Below, piece by piece: positions 19,765-29,968 of a stretch of 64,000 bases of DNA (position 1 is the stretch's first letter; each line of letters starts with the position of its first letter). The DNA lies in contig NC_090319.1 in the NCBI RefSeq assembly GCF_040869045.1, positions 175,558,645 to 175,622,644 on the forward strand. Reading direction: 5' to 3'. The DNA comes from Eurosta solidaginis (lineage: Eukaryota; Arthropoda; Insecta; Diptera; Tephritidae). The notes beneath the pieces were generated by a model. The model made no database searches and was not told where the DNA came from. It worked only from the letters and a program-made list of their open reading frames with translations. The position numbers were made by a program, and so were the translations under genes.

Positions 19765-20489
19765 GGATGGTGAATGAGGACAAAACGAAGTACCTGCTGT
19801 CAAAGAGTCAGCGCATATGCGCCTTGACAACCACGCTACTGTTAGCAGCCATAATTTCGAAATAGTAAAAGACTTCGTTTATTTGGGAACCAGAATCAAC
19901 ACTAGCAACAACATCAGCACTGAAATCCAGCGAAGAATCAATCTTGCCAATAAATGCTGCTTTGAACTAAGTAGGCAATTGAAAAGTGAAGTCCTCTCTC
20001 TGCGAACGAAAATCATACTCTACAAGTCACTTATCGTACCCGTCCTGCTATATGGCGCAGAAGCATGGACCATGACATCAGCATATGAAGCGGCTTTGGC
20101 AGTGTTCGAGAGAAAAGTTCTTCGAAAGATTTATGGATCTCTACGCGTTGGCGATGGCGAGTACCGAAGAAGATTTAATGATGAGCTGTACGAGCTATAC
20201 GCAGACATCGACATAGTCCAGCGAATTAAAACGCAGCGGCTGCGCTGGCTAGGCTATGTTATGCGAATGAAAGATGATGCTCCGGCCAAGAAAGTGTTTC
20301 TATCGGAACCCGCCTATGGGAGCAGAGGTAGAGGGTGGCCCCACTCCGTTGGAAGGAGCAGGTGGAAAACGATTTAGACTCCCTTGATGTGACCAATTGG
20401 CGCCGGTTGGCGGAGCGAAGGAGCGACTGGCGCGCCTTGTTGTACGGCCATAACCGTTTAGACGGTTAAGCGCCAATTAAGTAAGTAAG
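19765..20489 (+). mobile_element. 5'-truncated RTE-type non-LTR retrotransposon
   Basis: Only the 3' end of the RT polyprotein is present, followed by a TAAG simple-repeat tail (TTAAGTAAGTAAGTA at 20477-20490). An 11-bp duplication TATGTCTTCGC flanks it (19754-19764 and 20490-20500), which is direct evidence of target-primed insertion with 5' truncation. Confidence 0.85.
19817..20377 (+). pseudogene. RTE reverse transcriptase C-terminus
   Basis: A 186-codon open frame: FVYLGTRINTSNNISTEIQR, then SLRTKIILYKSLIVPVLLYG followed by AEAWTM, then FERKVLRKIYGSLRVGD and QRIKTQRLRWLGYVMRMKDD. This is the conserved thumb and tail of RTE-like insect elements (the PVLLYGAEAWT and RLRWLGHV blocks). The upstream VNEDKTKYLLSK segment (19770-19805) is in another frame, a frameshift near 19805. 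The last part (SLDVTNWRRLAERR, 20370-20420) is also out of frame after RGWPHS. No RT active site is present, so the fragment is inert. Confidence 0.8.
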
Positions 20490-20579
20490 TATGTCTTCGC
20501 ATCACAATGGTGGAAGTTTGATTTAAATAAAAAGAAAAACAAATTTGCCATCTTCTAGGAGCCTATGCTTCTCGCTGTT

Positions 20580-21340
20580 TTCTATATATCTTAGCTGTGC
20601 CACTCCTAATAACTCGTGTCATAGCCTGTCGATCGAGGTATGAATATTAAATGTGCTCCATCGTTTCTTCCTCCAACCCGTAATTCCTACGCTTGGTATC
20701 CCTGACGAGTACTGATTTGGGAAAATGCGACGCCATAAGGCAGCCTATACGGAATATCCATCACCATTAAGAGTAACTTTGTTAGTCTAAGGTGAGACTT
20801 GCCCATAATATTGGACACTTTACAGCCCCGCGCAAGGTTCCACAAATGGCCTACTTGGTCGAAGATGTGCAACTCTTCCATTTTTAATCTCGCCCTATCG
20901 ATTTGGGACGTCTATGGCACAAGCTTCGAGGGATGTGCCCTTTTTAGCCAGCTTATCCGCTTTTCCATTTCCATTTATTCATTGATGCCCAGCCTCCCAA
21001 TAGAGATAAAACTTCTCCACACCACTGTCTTTCCATGGATTGCTTACACCCCAACATACTTTTAAATGTTTTTTGGCTGCTTGGCTTTCAATACAAAAGC
21101 TGAAGTGAATGCAATTTAAACTGTACTGTTTGTACTGCTTTGGCTAGGATCAAAGCAGTATACCACAGACCTTACTCATCCATTATTTGGGGACCTTCGG
21201 TGTGCACGTGTACCGCCTCGTCTGTTATTTTAGTGCCCTTGCGCCAACCTACCTTGTGGCTCTAAACGTCCCATCGAAGAACAGGTGCGGTATAAGGTAG
21301 TCCGTTCGTTCAGTATTTGATGACGCTATACTATTAGCGG
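20580..21340 (-). pseudogene. LOA-like non-LTR fragment (C-terminal region)
   Basis: Nucleotide-level similarity to 41680-42510 of the LOA-like element: shared stretches include ATCGTTTC(T/C)TCCTCCAACCCG, AGTAACTTTGTTAGTCTAAG-like sequence, GACACTTTACAG(C) and GCCCTTTTTAGC. On the minus strand it covers the end of ORF2 after RT, where the LOA RNase H domain and the TGHC-type cysteine/histidine motif lie. The 64-codon frame 20881-20687 and the plus frame 20799-21065 are shadows. More diverged than the full copy, so an older insertion; ends are not definable. Confidence 0.65.
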
Positions 21341-22321
21341 TAGTTTTTTAGAATATAGTTTACACACTTGCACCAGTACTGAAACCGTCTTCATTTTTCG
21401 TAAAAAAACAAGAAATTCGTTTTCTGCAAAATCTTTACTACATATATACGGATGGGAAATAAAAAGTTACGTTAATCTTTTTGCTTAAAAAATTCTGGCA
21501 GCGGCTTATATAGTTATTATGTACACAGAGCCAAAAATGCCTAATAAAATTAATAAGATTGTCTTCATGAGCAGTTTTTAGGCTCAGGGGTAGTCGAAAC
21601 GTTTGAAACGAAAAATAAACTGTATGCAAATCTCTTTGGTTTTATGATGAAATTCTTATTGATATTATTGAGTATAATTTCTTCTTATTTTTGTTCTATT
21701 TCTTTTCGTATATGCTATTTATATGAAAATCTTGTCATTTCCCTCCATTTTCCTCTGTAAAATATGGAAAAGGGGGAAAAAGAGAGAAAACTTTTTATTT
21801 TTTTAAGGTATCATCTTATATCTTATATTGATAAGAAATAACTTATTTATTTAAATTTTGCAACGAAACTGCCAATACACAAAACTTAAAAAGTTATTAT
21901 TCTTATTCCCACATTTTTGGCATACACGGCTATTTACGCAGCCAATGATAACGGTCCTTTTCGTTTTTTCTAGTTGCCGTACAAACTGATATCACTTTTA
22001 ATTTTGCAAGATATCTCTTTATAAATATTAATAAGAAATAACTTATTAATTGCACTTTTAAAACTTAACAGGCGGTTTAGTGATTGGCATACATGCATTT
22101 ATACATATGTGGCGACATATTTATGCATATACATACTTATGTAAATGAAATGAGTATTTACGACGCCAAAGATAACGGTCCTTGCGCTCCTTTTTTTATT
22201 TCTATGAAAGTAGAAAATCTTTATTATTTTCCATTTGCAGTTTAACAAGCAAGGAGCGTGGAGTAAAGTTATAAATGTTCAGTGTTATTCGGAAACTATT
22301 ATTAAATAAATTAATTAAATA
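21341..22321. other. AT-rich region upstream of the SAM-like gene
   Basis: Runs of T and A. A local duplication carries GATAAGAAATAACTTATT (21829) and AATAAGAAATAACTTATT (22029), each followed by AACTTAA, and AACGGTCCTT follows in both repeats (21950, 22171). No ORF. Any promoter for the downstream gene would lie here; I cannot point to one. Confidence 0.4.
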
Positions 22322-22606
22322 ATGGACCAGGCAACCCACGTGGCACAGCCGATAGGTGATACGTTGCCATTATTTAAAATGTGGGGCCTGAGTGATGATT
22401 TGTGTTCGCTATTAAAAATGCTTGAGATCACCTCTTTCCTTATTTTGGAAACTATAGAAGTGGATGATATAATAACTCTTTTTGACAAATTTTATACTAA
22501 TTATTTTGGTGAGATGTTCAAGTACAAGGCGGGTCTTAGAGAATGGCGAAACAGTATGGTAAGTAGGCGTATGTTTCTAGATCTAGAGCACTTCTACGTA
22601 ATTTGA
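22322..22606 (+). CDS. Exon 1 of the SAM-like gene (coding to 22558)
   Basis: The ATG at 22322 follows AAATTAATTAAATA. The frame reads MDQATHVAQPIGDTLPLF, then the SAM-like helix pattern WGLSDDLCSLL / LEITSFLILETIEVDDII, then FGEMFKYKAGLREWRNSM. A strong donor GTAAGT starts at 22559; read-through would end at 22606 with unrelated residues. SAM domains mediate protein-protein contacts. The downstream exon continues in phase from 27423. The domain call rests on hydrophobic spacing, not on a search. Confidence 0.55.
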   Translation: MDQATHVAQPIGDTLPLFKMWGLSDDLCSLLKMLEITSFLILETIEVDDIITLFDKFYTNYFGEMFKYKAGLREWRNSMVSRRMFLDLEHFYVI

Positions 22607-22710
22607 TCTGATAGGAATTGCTCAGTTGCCATTGAATTTATGTGTAGAAAATCGAAGATGAAAAATCTCCATTCGGATCGAATTACATACATAGTGGGGT
22701 TTGTTGTTTC

Positions 22711-22964
22711 TATAAGAAATTATAACACGGTGGATTCCAGCTAAGCGCCGTTAAAGTAAAGTTTTATTTGAGCACATATATAGAAAAAGTGATACGTTCC
22801 GGTATACGGTTAACAAAGGACTGCAAAGAATATTAAAGAGCAATGTTTCATATTAAAGTTATAATGAGAGAAAAGAGTATACAGTTACATATTGTTGTTT
22901 GTTACATTTCGTTATAAAGGGTGTTTGGTACTGAGCGTAGTCGAACTACTTGGATATTCCAACA
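22711..22964 (-). repeat. copia 3' LTR
   Basis: 254 bp. On the minus strand it begins TGTTGGAATATCCAAGTAG, close to the start of Drosophila copia LTRs (TGTTGGAATAT), and ends AATTTCTTATA. Identical to 27108-27361. The minus-strand tract GGAGGGGAGG (22965-22974) immediately inside is the polypurine tract. Confidence 0.95.
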
Positions 22965-22990
22965 CCTCCCCTCCATGTCGTGAGACTACA

Positions 22991-25900
22991 TTACATCGAT
23001 AGAATTCCCAGGGCTGCAACGCATTGGCGATGCTTCACGGCACTTAAGCCTTTAGTTAACACGTCTGCTGGCATATCTTCTGTTTGTAGGTATTCCAGAC
23101 CGATTTTACCACATTGATAGCATTCTTTGACGAAATGGTGACGCACGTCGATGTGTTTTGTTCGCGAACGATAGCCTATGCACTTGATAAGTTTTTGCGC
23201 GCTTTGACTATCATTCAAAAGTAAAATTTGTTGGCTTGGCACGCCTAGGTCATTTAAAATGCCCTGAATATATAGCGCTTCTTTTGTTGCTTCGGAGATA
23301 GCCATATATTCAGCTTCCGTCGAAGATAATGCGACTGTGCGCTGTTTTCGCGCTTCCCAGCTGATTGCCGCACCCGCCAATACAAAAGCATATCCCGTAT
23401 ACGATCTTCTATCAGCAAGGTTTGCTCCCCAGTCAGCATCAACGACACCGTATATTTCTTTGCTGTTTTTCTCGTAGAGTAAGCCGTAATCTTTAGTACC
23501 GTTTAAATATCGAAGGATTCGTTTCGCCGCCTTCCAGTGTTCGTCGTTGTAATTTGTATTGAACTGACTCATGTAATTAACAGCATATGCTATGTCAGGC
23601 CTCGTTGTTACAGCTAGATACATTAAAGCACCTATCAGCTTTTGAAACGGGTACTTTACCATGACCTCTTCGTTGGCTTTCTCCGGCTTTGTTAATTTGC
23701 AATTGCTTTCCATTGGAGTACACGCAGGTTTGCTCTGGCTCATGTTAAAGCGTTCTAGAATTGTTTCAGTATAGGTTTTTTGAGATAAAAATACATTGTG
23801 CGAATTTAAGTTTTGCTTAAAATCTATACCAATACAACGTTTGACGGGACCAATGTCTTTCATTTCGAATGATTTGCCCAACTCTCTTTTCACTTCATTA
23901 AGCCACACCTTATCATTTGAAGCGAGTAATATATCATCTACATATACCGTGATCATTAAAATTTGTATACCCTCGCGCTTAATAAATAGGCATGGGTCTT
24001 GTTTTGTTGCCTTCAAACCCATAGTATGTAATTTCTCGGTTAACTTGTTGTACCACATCAAACCGGATTGACGCAAACCATATATCGCCTTCTTTAGGAG
24101 GCAAACTGGATCTGAGTACTTCTGCAGGCCTGCGAGCCATTTTTTGGTTGTATCTTTGACATCTTGAGTGATATACGTAATATTCTTACTACCCAACGGG
24201 TAGCCGGATTCAAGTTTGGTTAATGTTTCTACGAGCATTTCTGGCACTTCCATGAATACACTTTCATCGAGTTCGCTATTGAGGTGGGCAGTAACTACAT
24301 CCATCTGGTGAATTTCCAAATCCATTTCCGCTGATAAAGCCGTTAGTAGACGGATTGACAATGAACGTGCTACTGGTGAATAAGTATCTTGGAAGTCTTC
24401 GCCTTGTCGCTGGGCGAAACCCTTTGCTACTAGGCGCGCTTTCTTTCTCCCATCATTTTTCGTTTGGAATACAAGACGATTACTGACAACTTTTCTTTGG
24501 GAAGGACGCTGGACGATATCCCAAGTTTTGTTGAATATTTGCGCCAAGTATTCGTCTTCGATTGCTATTTTCCACGCAGCAGTGTTGTCCGTAATCAATG
24601 CTTCACGGAGACTCGAAGGGTCTACGCCGAGGCAGGCCACCTCACATTCCTCGAATTCATCTTCTTCTGTGTCGCTTTCGCCGGAGGAGGCGAGATTATA
24701 AATTTTCTTAGGTCTACCGCGCAGCCCTAATCGCAATAGCCTTGGTCGGCCTTTACCGCGTTTTGGTTCTTTTACACCTGTGTCACCGTCACAACGATTC
24801 TCATTACTAATATTTTCTTTGTTTTCGTTCTTTCTCAGTTCGATTTCAATTAGATTTTCATTTTCTTTCTCAAAAAACTCTTCATAATTATTGTCGAAAC
24901 CGGGTTCGTTTACAAATTTAACGTCACGACTGATTATTATTTTTCTATGTTCTTTCGACCACAAACGGTAAGCTTTAGATTCGGAGGAGTATCCTACAAA
25001 CACGCACTGTTCAGCTCGGGAATCGAATTTACTCTTTGATTTTTCTTTATTTAGAACATATGCTTTCGAACCGAAAACTTTCATATGAATAACTGTCGGT
25101 ATTTTATCTGTCCAAGTCTTATATGGAATTTCTCCGGTCGACTTTGTTATACACCTGTTTCGTATGTAGCAAGCTGTATTAATGGCCTCCGCCCAAAACG
25201 ATGGCGGAACACCAGCTTGTTTCATCATACACCTCGCCATGTCGACTAGCGTACGGTTTTTGCGTTCTGCCACCCCATTTTGTTGGGGTGTGTGCGGTGC
25301 TGTTAAACGCCGTTTAATACCATATGTTTGCAGGAAATTGTCAAAATTACTGTTGCAGAATTCACGTCCGTTATCCGACTGCAGTGACTTGATTTTTTGA
25401 CCCGTGAAATTTTCCGCGACAGCTTTAAATTTTTTAAAAGTTTCGAATACTTCGGATTTTTGTTTTATAAAATATATTTCACACCAACGAGATTTATCGT
25501 CTATGAACGTTACAAAATATTTTGCACCGCCGTTTGAGGCGTGCCTCATTGGTCCACATACGTCCGTGTATACGATTTCGAGTAACTCGTTTGTGCGGTT
25601 ACCAGTCGCTTTAGGAAAAACAGCTCGAATTAACTTCTCACTAATGCACACTTCACACTCCGACATATTTTGATCGGTCTCAATTTTTAGACCATGAACA
25701 TTGCCATTTTTAGCCATATTTTTTAAATCATGTTCATTTAAGTGGCCCAATCGGCTGTGCCACAAATCGACGTTGTTTTTTGGTTTTGCCAAAAAAGCTG
25801 TACTTTCGGCCGCATTTTTCACAAAATATAAGTTTTCATCACGTTCAGCTGAGAACAACACATTTTTATTTTTATCGATTACCAACGCATCGTTTTGCCG

Positions 25901-26983
25901 AAAATGCACTTCATAGCCGTTATCGGTTATTTTCGATACCGATAGTAAATTAGTGCGCAGATCCGACACATAAAGTACATCTTTAAGCGTTATTTCTTTT
26001 TTGTCCATTGTCATTCTCACATCACCGATACCGTTTATAACTGTTGAATTTTCGTTTGCTAAATTGAGCACTTGATTCACTTCAGACATCGCGAGGAACT
26101 TGTTTTTGTTGGAACTCATGTGCGATGTGCAACCACTGTCTAGGCACCATTTTTTCTTTCCATTTGGACACAAGAATAAGGATTCGGTGACGTTTAACGA
26201 AGCAGTTTGTTTTTCGCGGCATTTTTCTTCCTTTCTTTTGTGCATTTTGTGATCTACCTTTGATCTGCACTCTCTCGCGATGTGACCGCCTTTCCCGCAC
26301 TTATAACAAACAATATTGCGATTTTTCGATGCACTATGCTGGGTATTGTTGCTTTTATAACCGGTCGTTTTATTTTGCCGGGTTTTGGCATAAAGCACGT
26401 CGTTTTCACTTCTCTCATCTTTAGCTTTTCTGGACTCCGACTCTTCCAGAATCTTAACGCGAAGTATGTGGGGTTTTGGTAGTTCATCACGTGTTTCTAA
26501 AGCGCACCGAAACGTTTCGTAAGAATCCGGTAAACTATAAAGGAGCAATATAGCTAAAAGTTCATCACCGATTTCAACTCCGATTTGTTTTAATTTAGCA
26601 ACAGCGTCAAAGTAGCCATTTAAATGGTCTCTAACCAAATCACTTTCTTTCATACGTGCCAACGCAACTTTCTTCAAGAGCGTGGCTTTTCGCGCAGGTC
26701 CCTTTGACTGATACGTTGATTCTAATTTTACCCACATTTTCCGCGCGTTTTCGCATTCGGAAATCAATCCTAACTCACTGGCACTCATGGCTAGCGTAAT
26801 ATCAGCGCACGCTTTTTGGTCATTAGTTTTCCACACTGCTGCTTCTGCAGCCTCAGTGGGACATTCCTTGCTACCGTCAACGTATGACCACATGTCGTTT
26901 TTTACGAGGATTGCCCGCATTTGTAGTCGCCACGTGTCATAATTATCCGCGTTTAGCGGCTCGATCCGCACGACACCAGCCAT
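22991..26983 (-). CDS. copia Gag-Pol polyprotein, intact
   Basis: 1330 residues, close to the usual copia length of about 1400. Starts MAGVVRIEPLNADNYDTWRL, a copia-type Gag. Zinc knuckle CYKCGKGGHIARECRS near residue 225. Protease with CLDSGCTSHMSS near residue 282 (D-S-G). Integrase zinc region HSRLGHLNEHDLKNM followed by CEVCISEK, and core residues in YTDVCGPMRH, SLQSDNGREFCNS and TPQQNGVAERKNRTL. RT with RLVAKGFAQRQGEDF and the active site YVDDILLAS. RNase H starts near GVVDADWGANLADRRSYTGY and includes ALSSTEAEYMAISEA. All key catalytic residues are present and there is no internal stop. It is made as one polyprotein, assembles into cytoplasmic particles, reverse transcribes and integrates in the nucleus. 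The start was chosen as the first ATG after the leader; the frame ends 27 bp from the 3' LTR. Confidence 0.95.
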   Translation of the reverse strand: MAGVVRIEPLNADNYDTWRLQMRAILVKNDMWSYVDGSKECPTEAAEAAVWKTNDQKACADITLAMSASELGLISECENARKMWVKLESTYQSKGPARKATLLKKVALARMKESDLVRDHLNGYFDAVAKLKQIGVEIGDELLAILLLYSLPDSYETFRCALETRDELPKPHILRVKILEESESRKAKDERSENDVLYAKTRQNKTTGYKSNNTQHSASKNRNIVCYKCGKGGHIARECRSKVDHKMHKRKEEKCREKQTASLNVTESLFLCPNGKKKWCLDSGCTSHMSSNKNKFLAMSEVNQVLNLANENSTVINGIGDVRMTMDKKEITLKDVLYVSDLRTNLLSVSKITDNGYEVHFRQNDALVIDKNKNVLFSAERDENLYFVKNAAESTAFLAKPKNNVDLWHSRLGHLNEHDLKNMAKNGNVHGLKIETDQNMSECEVCISEKLIRAVFPKATGNRTNELLEIVYTDVCGPMRHASNGGAKYFVTFIDDKSRWCEIYFIKQKSEVFETFKKFKAVAENFTGQKIKSLQSDNGREFCNSNFDNFLQTYGIKRRLTAPHTPQQNGVAERKNRTLVDMARCMMKQAGVPPSFWAEAINTACYIRNRCITKSTGEIPYKTWTDKIPTVIHMKVFGSKAYVLNKEKSKSKFDSRAEQCVFVGYSSESKAYRLWSKEHRKIIISRDVKFVNEPGFDNNYEEFFEKENENLIEIELRKNENKENISNENRCDGDTGVKEPKRGKGRPRLLRLGLRGRPKKIYNLASSGESDTEEDEFEECEVACLGVDPSSLREALITDNTAAWKIAIEDEYLAQIFNKTWDIVQRPSQRKVVSNRLVFQTKNDGRKKARLVAKGFAQRQGEDFQDTYSPVARSLSIRLLTALSAEMDLEIHQMDVVTAHLNSELDESVFMEVPEMLVETLTKLESGYPLGSKNITYITQDVKDTTKKWLAGLQKYSDPVCLLKKAIYGLRQSGLMWYNKLTEKLHTMGLKATKQDPCLFIKREGIQILMITVYVDDILLASNDKVWLNEVKRELGKSFEMKDIGPVKRCIGIDFKQNLNSHNVFLSQKTYTETILERFNMSQSKPACTPMESNCKLTKPEKANEEVMVKYPFQKLIGALMYLAVTTRPDIAYAVNYMSQFNTNYNDEHWKAAKRILRYLNGTKDYGLLYEKNSKEIYGVVDADWGANLADRRSYTGYAFVLAGAAISWEARKQRTVALSSTEAEYMAISEATKEALYIQGILNDLGVPSQQILLLNDSQSAQKLIKCIGYRSRTKHIDVRHHFVKECYQCGKIGLEYLQTEDMPADVLTKGLSAVKHRQCVAALGILSM

Positions 26984-27093
26984 TTCTATTTTTTTTTTTT
27001 TTTGATTAATATCACCGCTCGCGTAAATAGGAAAACTTTTCGTTTTAAATTAATTACTTAAGTCCGACTAAAATACTTTAATGCACTTGTGGG

Positions 27094-27107
27094 CTGGGCC
27101 CATAACC
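27094..27107 (-). promoter_or_regulatory. copia primer-binding site (tRNA-iMet fragment type)
   Basis: The minus strand reads GGTTATGGGCCCAG directly next to the 5' LTR edge. This matches the copia-group primer-binding site, complementary to an internal piece of initiator tRNA-Met rather than its 3' end, as known for Drosophila copia. Confidence 0.85.
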
Positions 27108-27361
27108 TATAAGAAATTATAACACGGTGGATTCCAGCTAAGCGCCGTTAAAGTAAAGTTTTATTTGAGCACATATATAGAAAAAGTGATACGTTCCGGT
27201 ATACGGTTAACAAAGGACTGCAAAGAATATTAAAGAGCAATGTTTCATATTAAAGTTATAATGAGAGAAAAGAGTATACAGTTACATATTGTTGTTTGTT
27301 ACATTTCGTTATAAAGGGTGTTTGGTACTGAGCGTAGTCGAACTACTTGGATATTCCAACA
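27108..27361 (-). repeat. copia 5' LTR
   Basis: 254 bp, identical to 22711-22964. It drives transcription of the element leftward. Followed on the plus strand by the second GTTTC target duplication at 27362-27366. Confidence 0.95.
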
Positions 27362-27422
27362 GTTTCCCCTTACGTGCGTAATGATATTGTATCTATTAAT
27401 CTGTTCTCTCTATTTTTTTCAG

Positions 27423-28643
27423 AACAAACCACTCCTAAGTGACAGGCAAACTTTATCAAATAACAGTCGAGTTGTGGAGTGGCTGGAGAAAATATCTTCA
27501 AATATGAGTATTTCTAGAGAGTCCACATCTTCAGCCCAATTACCATCAGTAGCTTCAATAAATAAAACTATGCTTATAAATCTTTTAAAAAAGCTCAGTG
27601 AAAGGGCAAATGACGCTGACGTATAACGAAAATGGGTATTTGGACTCAAAGAACCAGAACACAGTAGCTCATTGTATTGTCGATAGTTACATCGGTAACT
27701 CTGTGAAGATGAAATACGCAGAAATGCAGAAGTGGGCCAATGCCATCTGTGACGTTTTCCAAAAGAAAAATCGGTAAGTATAAAAATATAGTGCTTATAT
27801 TTTGTAATCACTATCCACATATTCATAAAAATTAAATAAGTTTATAAAAGCTGTGTAAATGATCTATAAACTTATATATTGTATATTACTCTAATACGAA
27901 TATTTTAATATTTAGGAAACGTACTATCTGGCTAGAATGCAGAACAAAAAGAACCCTACAGGCAAATTATTTTCACGCTGGACGAATGCAAATAAAAGTG
28001 CCTTAGCACCAAAAGCTCTCCCAGAGGACCCGGAGCTGATTGCTTCAGTTTCGTCCGGTAGGTGTAAAAAGTTTTTAAAATCCTAAAATTTACTAACTTT
28101 TAACATGTTGAGATAACTATTGCGAACGAAAATATTGGTTACATCACAACTGCAGTCCATGGGAACAGGTTATAACGTATTGGAAAGACACATCGAAGAC
28201 TAGAGTTGCAGAGATTAAAAAAAACGTTTCTTTAAATGCCATCTTTAAGGATTGGCCGCGGTATAGTGACTACAGTGGATATGATCTCGTAAGTATCTGT
28301 TACTTAGTTAGTTTTTTATATTTATACAATTTTATTCAATTCTTACAAGATTGAAATCGACTTTGAAAGCCTTTACCCAGGCATAGGAAACTTGTTGTTT
28401 CTGAAATTGGAAACCTTTTATAAGAGCATATTGGATATTTTTGATAAAGAAATAAAGGATCGTCCTTCCCGAGATTTATATTTAAAACACATATACAACA
28501 AGAGTATTTCAAATGGTTAGTATACAGTTTCATCTTAACTGTTAAATTTTGTTTTAATTATTATCTCTATAGATTCTAAATATTACATCACAACAATTCT
28601 TCTGCACGCCTTGCTGCCTCCTCAGCGCCTTAATAAAAACTAG
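27423..28643 (+). pseudogene. Exons 2-6 of the SAM-like gene
   Basis: Exon 2 (27423-27773) reads NKPLLSDRQTLSNNSRVVEW and LEKISSNMSISREST, then after a frame break YNENGYLDSKNQNTVAHCIV and KYAEMQKWANAICDVF. Exon 3 (27916-28057): GKLFSRWTNANKSALAPKAL. Exon 4 (28113-28288): TSKTRVAEIKKNVSLNAIFK. Exon 5 (28350-28515): FYKSILDIFDKEIKDRPSRD. Exon 6 (from 28573): ILLHALLPPQRLNKN, then TAG, with the frame continuing YRLWSKFDQRVFF. Introns are 142, 55, 61 and 57 bp, all GT-AG, typical fly sizes. Breaks: the frame ending at 27626 does not join the next open frame, and exon 2 meets exon 3 in the wrong frame unless one T is restored near 27752. No enzymatic motif seen. Confidence 0.55.
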
Positions 28644-28700
28644 TATCGCCTGTGGTCGAAATTCGACCAACGTGTATTTTTTTCAACTCAGTCTATGCAT

Positions 28701-29744
28701 CAAGTGTTGGAAATATAGCAAACTGGTCTAACTTACTTAACTTTTTCCTTAAAATTTTGAATTTGATCTAAGACCTTGTACTTTTTGATTGTATTTTCTT
28801 AAATTTTCTACAAACTTTTCGCGTGTAATTATAACGTTTTGGTATGGAGTTCCTTAAACAAAAATATAAAAATTATGTAAAATCAAATGAAATAAACATA
28901 GAATTATGGTGAAATTACTTGAAATTGAATTGAAAAATATGTTTTTCCACACCACCCGGAAGTTCCCCGTTGGCGCGCTACCGAAGTTAGTTTTGGGAGC
29001 TCGGTTCCCCAGTAGACCTATATAACCCATATACATATATCGCCCATTTACTTCAATTGTGTCATAATTCACAAAAAAACGAACTTTTAGTTAAAACAGA
29101 AGAAATTTGCTAAAGGAATTTAGCCTATTTCACGCCACCCGTTTAATTTTGTATAAATACATATATAATATGTAAGTGTGACACAAAACAAAAATTTCGA
29201 GTAGAATAGCGGATACCTTCATAAAAAATAAAATTAAAATATAAAAAAATTATGTAATGAGAAAGAAAGCAGAGTTTACTAAAAACTGTTAAATTAAAGA
29301 AAAAAATAAAGTACTTAAATTGGGAAAAAATTAAGCGAAGTGAACAAACAGTTCCATATAAAAACGCAATAAGTGCACTTAGACTTTTTCCGGGGTTTAA
29401 TGTGATCATTGTGGAAATATGAAGATTGTAATGTTCGGATATTTAATGTTGGGACTCCCATTGAGATGTACGTAATTAATTTGTATTAAATTTGTAAACA
29501 CTCCATTTCATGAATATATATGACCATATCTACGATAAAATATCGTCTGTGAACAATACAATATTAAGATATAACAAATCAGAATAAATTAGAAAGAAAA
29601 GAAAAACAAACAAAAACATTAAAGTTATTCACGCAAACATATTTACTAAAATAAAATTGATTTCATAACTTTAAGCGACATAAAAAAATTAGGGTTATGG
29701 GATCTAAGCATCCTATTAATGGATATAAAATCCACCAAAGCGTA
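28701..29744. other. AT-rich intergenic region
   Basis: No gene. The minus frames 29072-28854 and 29409-29143 are low-complexity, Phe/Ile-rich translations of AT-rich DNA with no recognisable motif. A GC-richer patch with CCACCCGGAAGTTCCCCG lies at about 28954. Confidence 0.45.
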
Positions 29745-29968
29745 ATAATAAAGTAATATACTGACTATGCACGCTGTGATGCCGGTTGCCGTTTTGACCT
29801 AAAATCAGAGACGTTTCGGGACGTTTTTTTGTTTCGTTTAATATACAATGTGAAATTTTCCGATTCAGTCAAGTTGCAGTTAAATAATAATAAACCAATT
29901 TGAAATAAGAGAATATATAATAAAATAAAATAAGAAGTAAAATAAATTAGCATAAAAGGCAATATAAA
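29745..29968. repeat. Direct duplication, unit 1 left part
   Basis: Highly similar to 34597-34795: shared GATGCCGGTTGCCGT, TTCGTTTAATATACAA and TTTTCCGATTCAGTCAAGTT. The unit continues at 33885-34590 on the other side of the HINE insertion. The minus frames here and in unit 2 are conserved only because the DNA is. Confidence 0.75.

Larger units (their letters stand above)
22711..27361 (-). mobile_element. Full-length copia retrotransposon, recent insertion
   Basis: 4651 bp with two 254-bp LTRs that I find identical base for base, a 5-bp target duplication GTTTC (22706-22710 and 27362-27366), an intact gag-pol ORF, a copia-type tRNA-iMet fragment primer-binding site and a polypurine tract. 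Identical LTRs and an open ORF indicate a very recent, possibly still active, insertion. It lies in antisense orientation in intron 1 of the SAM-like gene. Confidence 0.95.
22322..28700 (+). pseudogene. Six-exon gene-like unit with a SAM-like N-terminus, disrupted
   Basis: Exons deduced from GT-AG borders and open frames: 22322-22558, 27423-27773, 27916-28057, 28113-28288, 28350-28515, and 28573 onward. Junction phases agree at exons 1-2 (NSM/NKPLL), 3-4 (SVSSD/NYCERKYW), 4-5 (GYDL/IEIDF) and 5-6 (SISND/SKYY), which strongly supports true splicing. Exon 1 has a SAM-like pattern (LFKMWGLSDDLCSLLK, then ILETIEVDDIITLFD). Later exons read YYLARMQNKKNPTGKLFSRW, YWLHHNCSPWEQVITYWKD and IEIDFESLYPGIGNLLFLK. 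I recall large families of unnamed arthropod proteins with this layout but know no function. Damage: a frame break near 27600, another in a T-run near 27752, and TAG at 28641-28643. Intron 1 holds the copia insertion. It may be a decayed dispersed gene copy or a transposon passenger. Confidence 0.6.
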
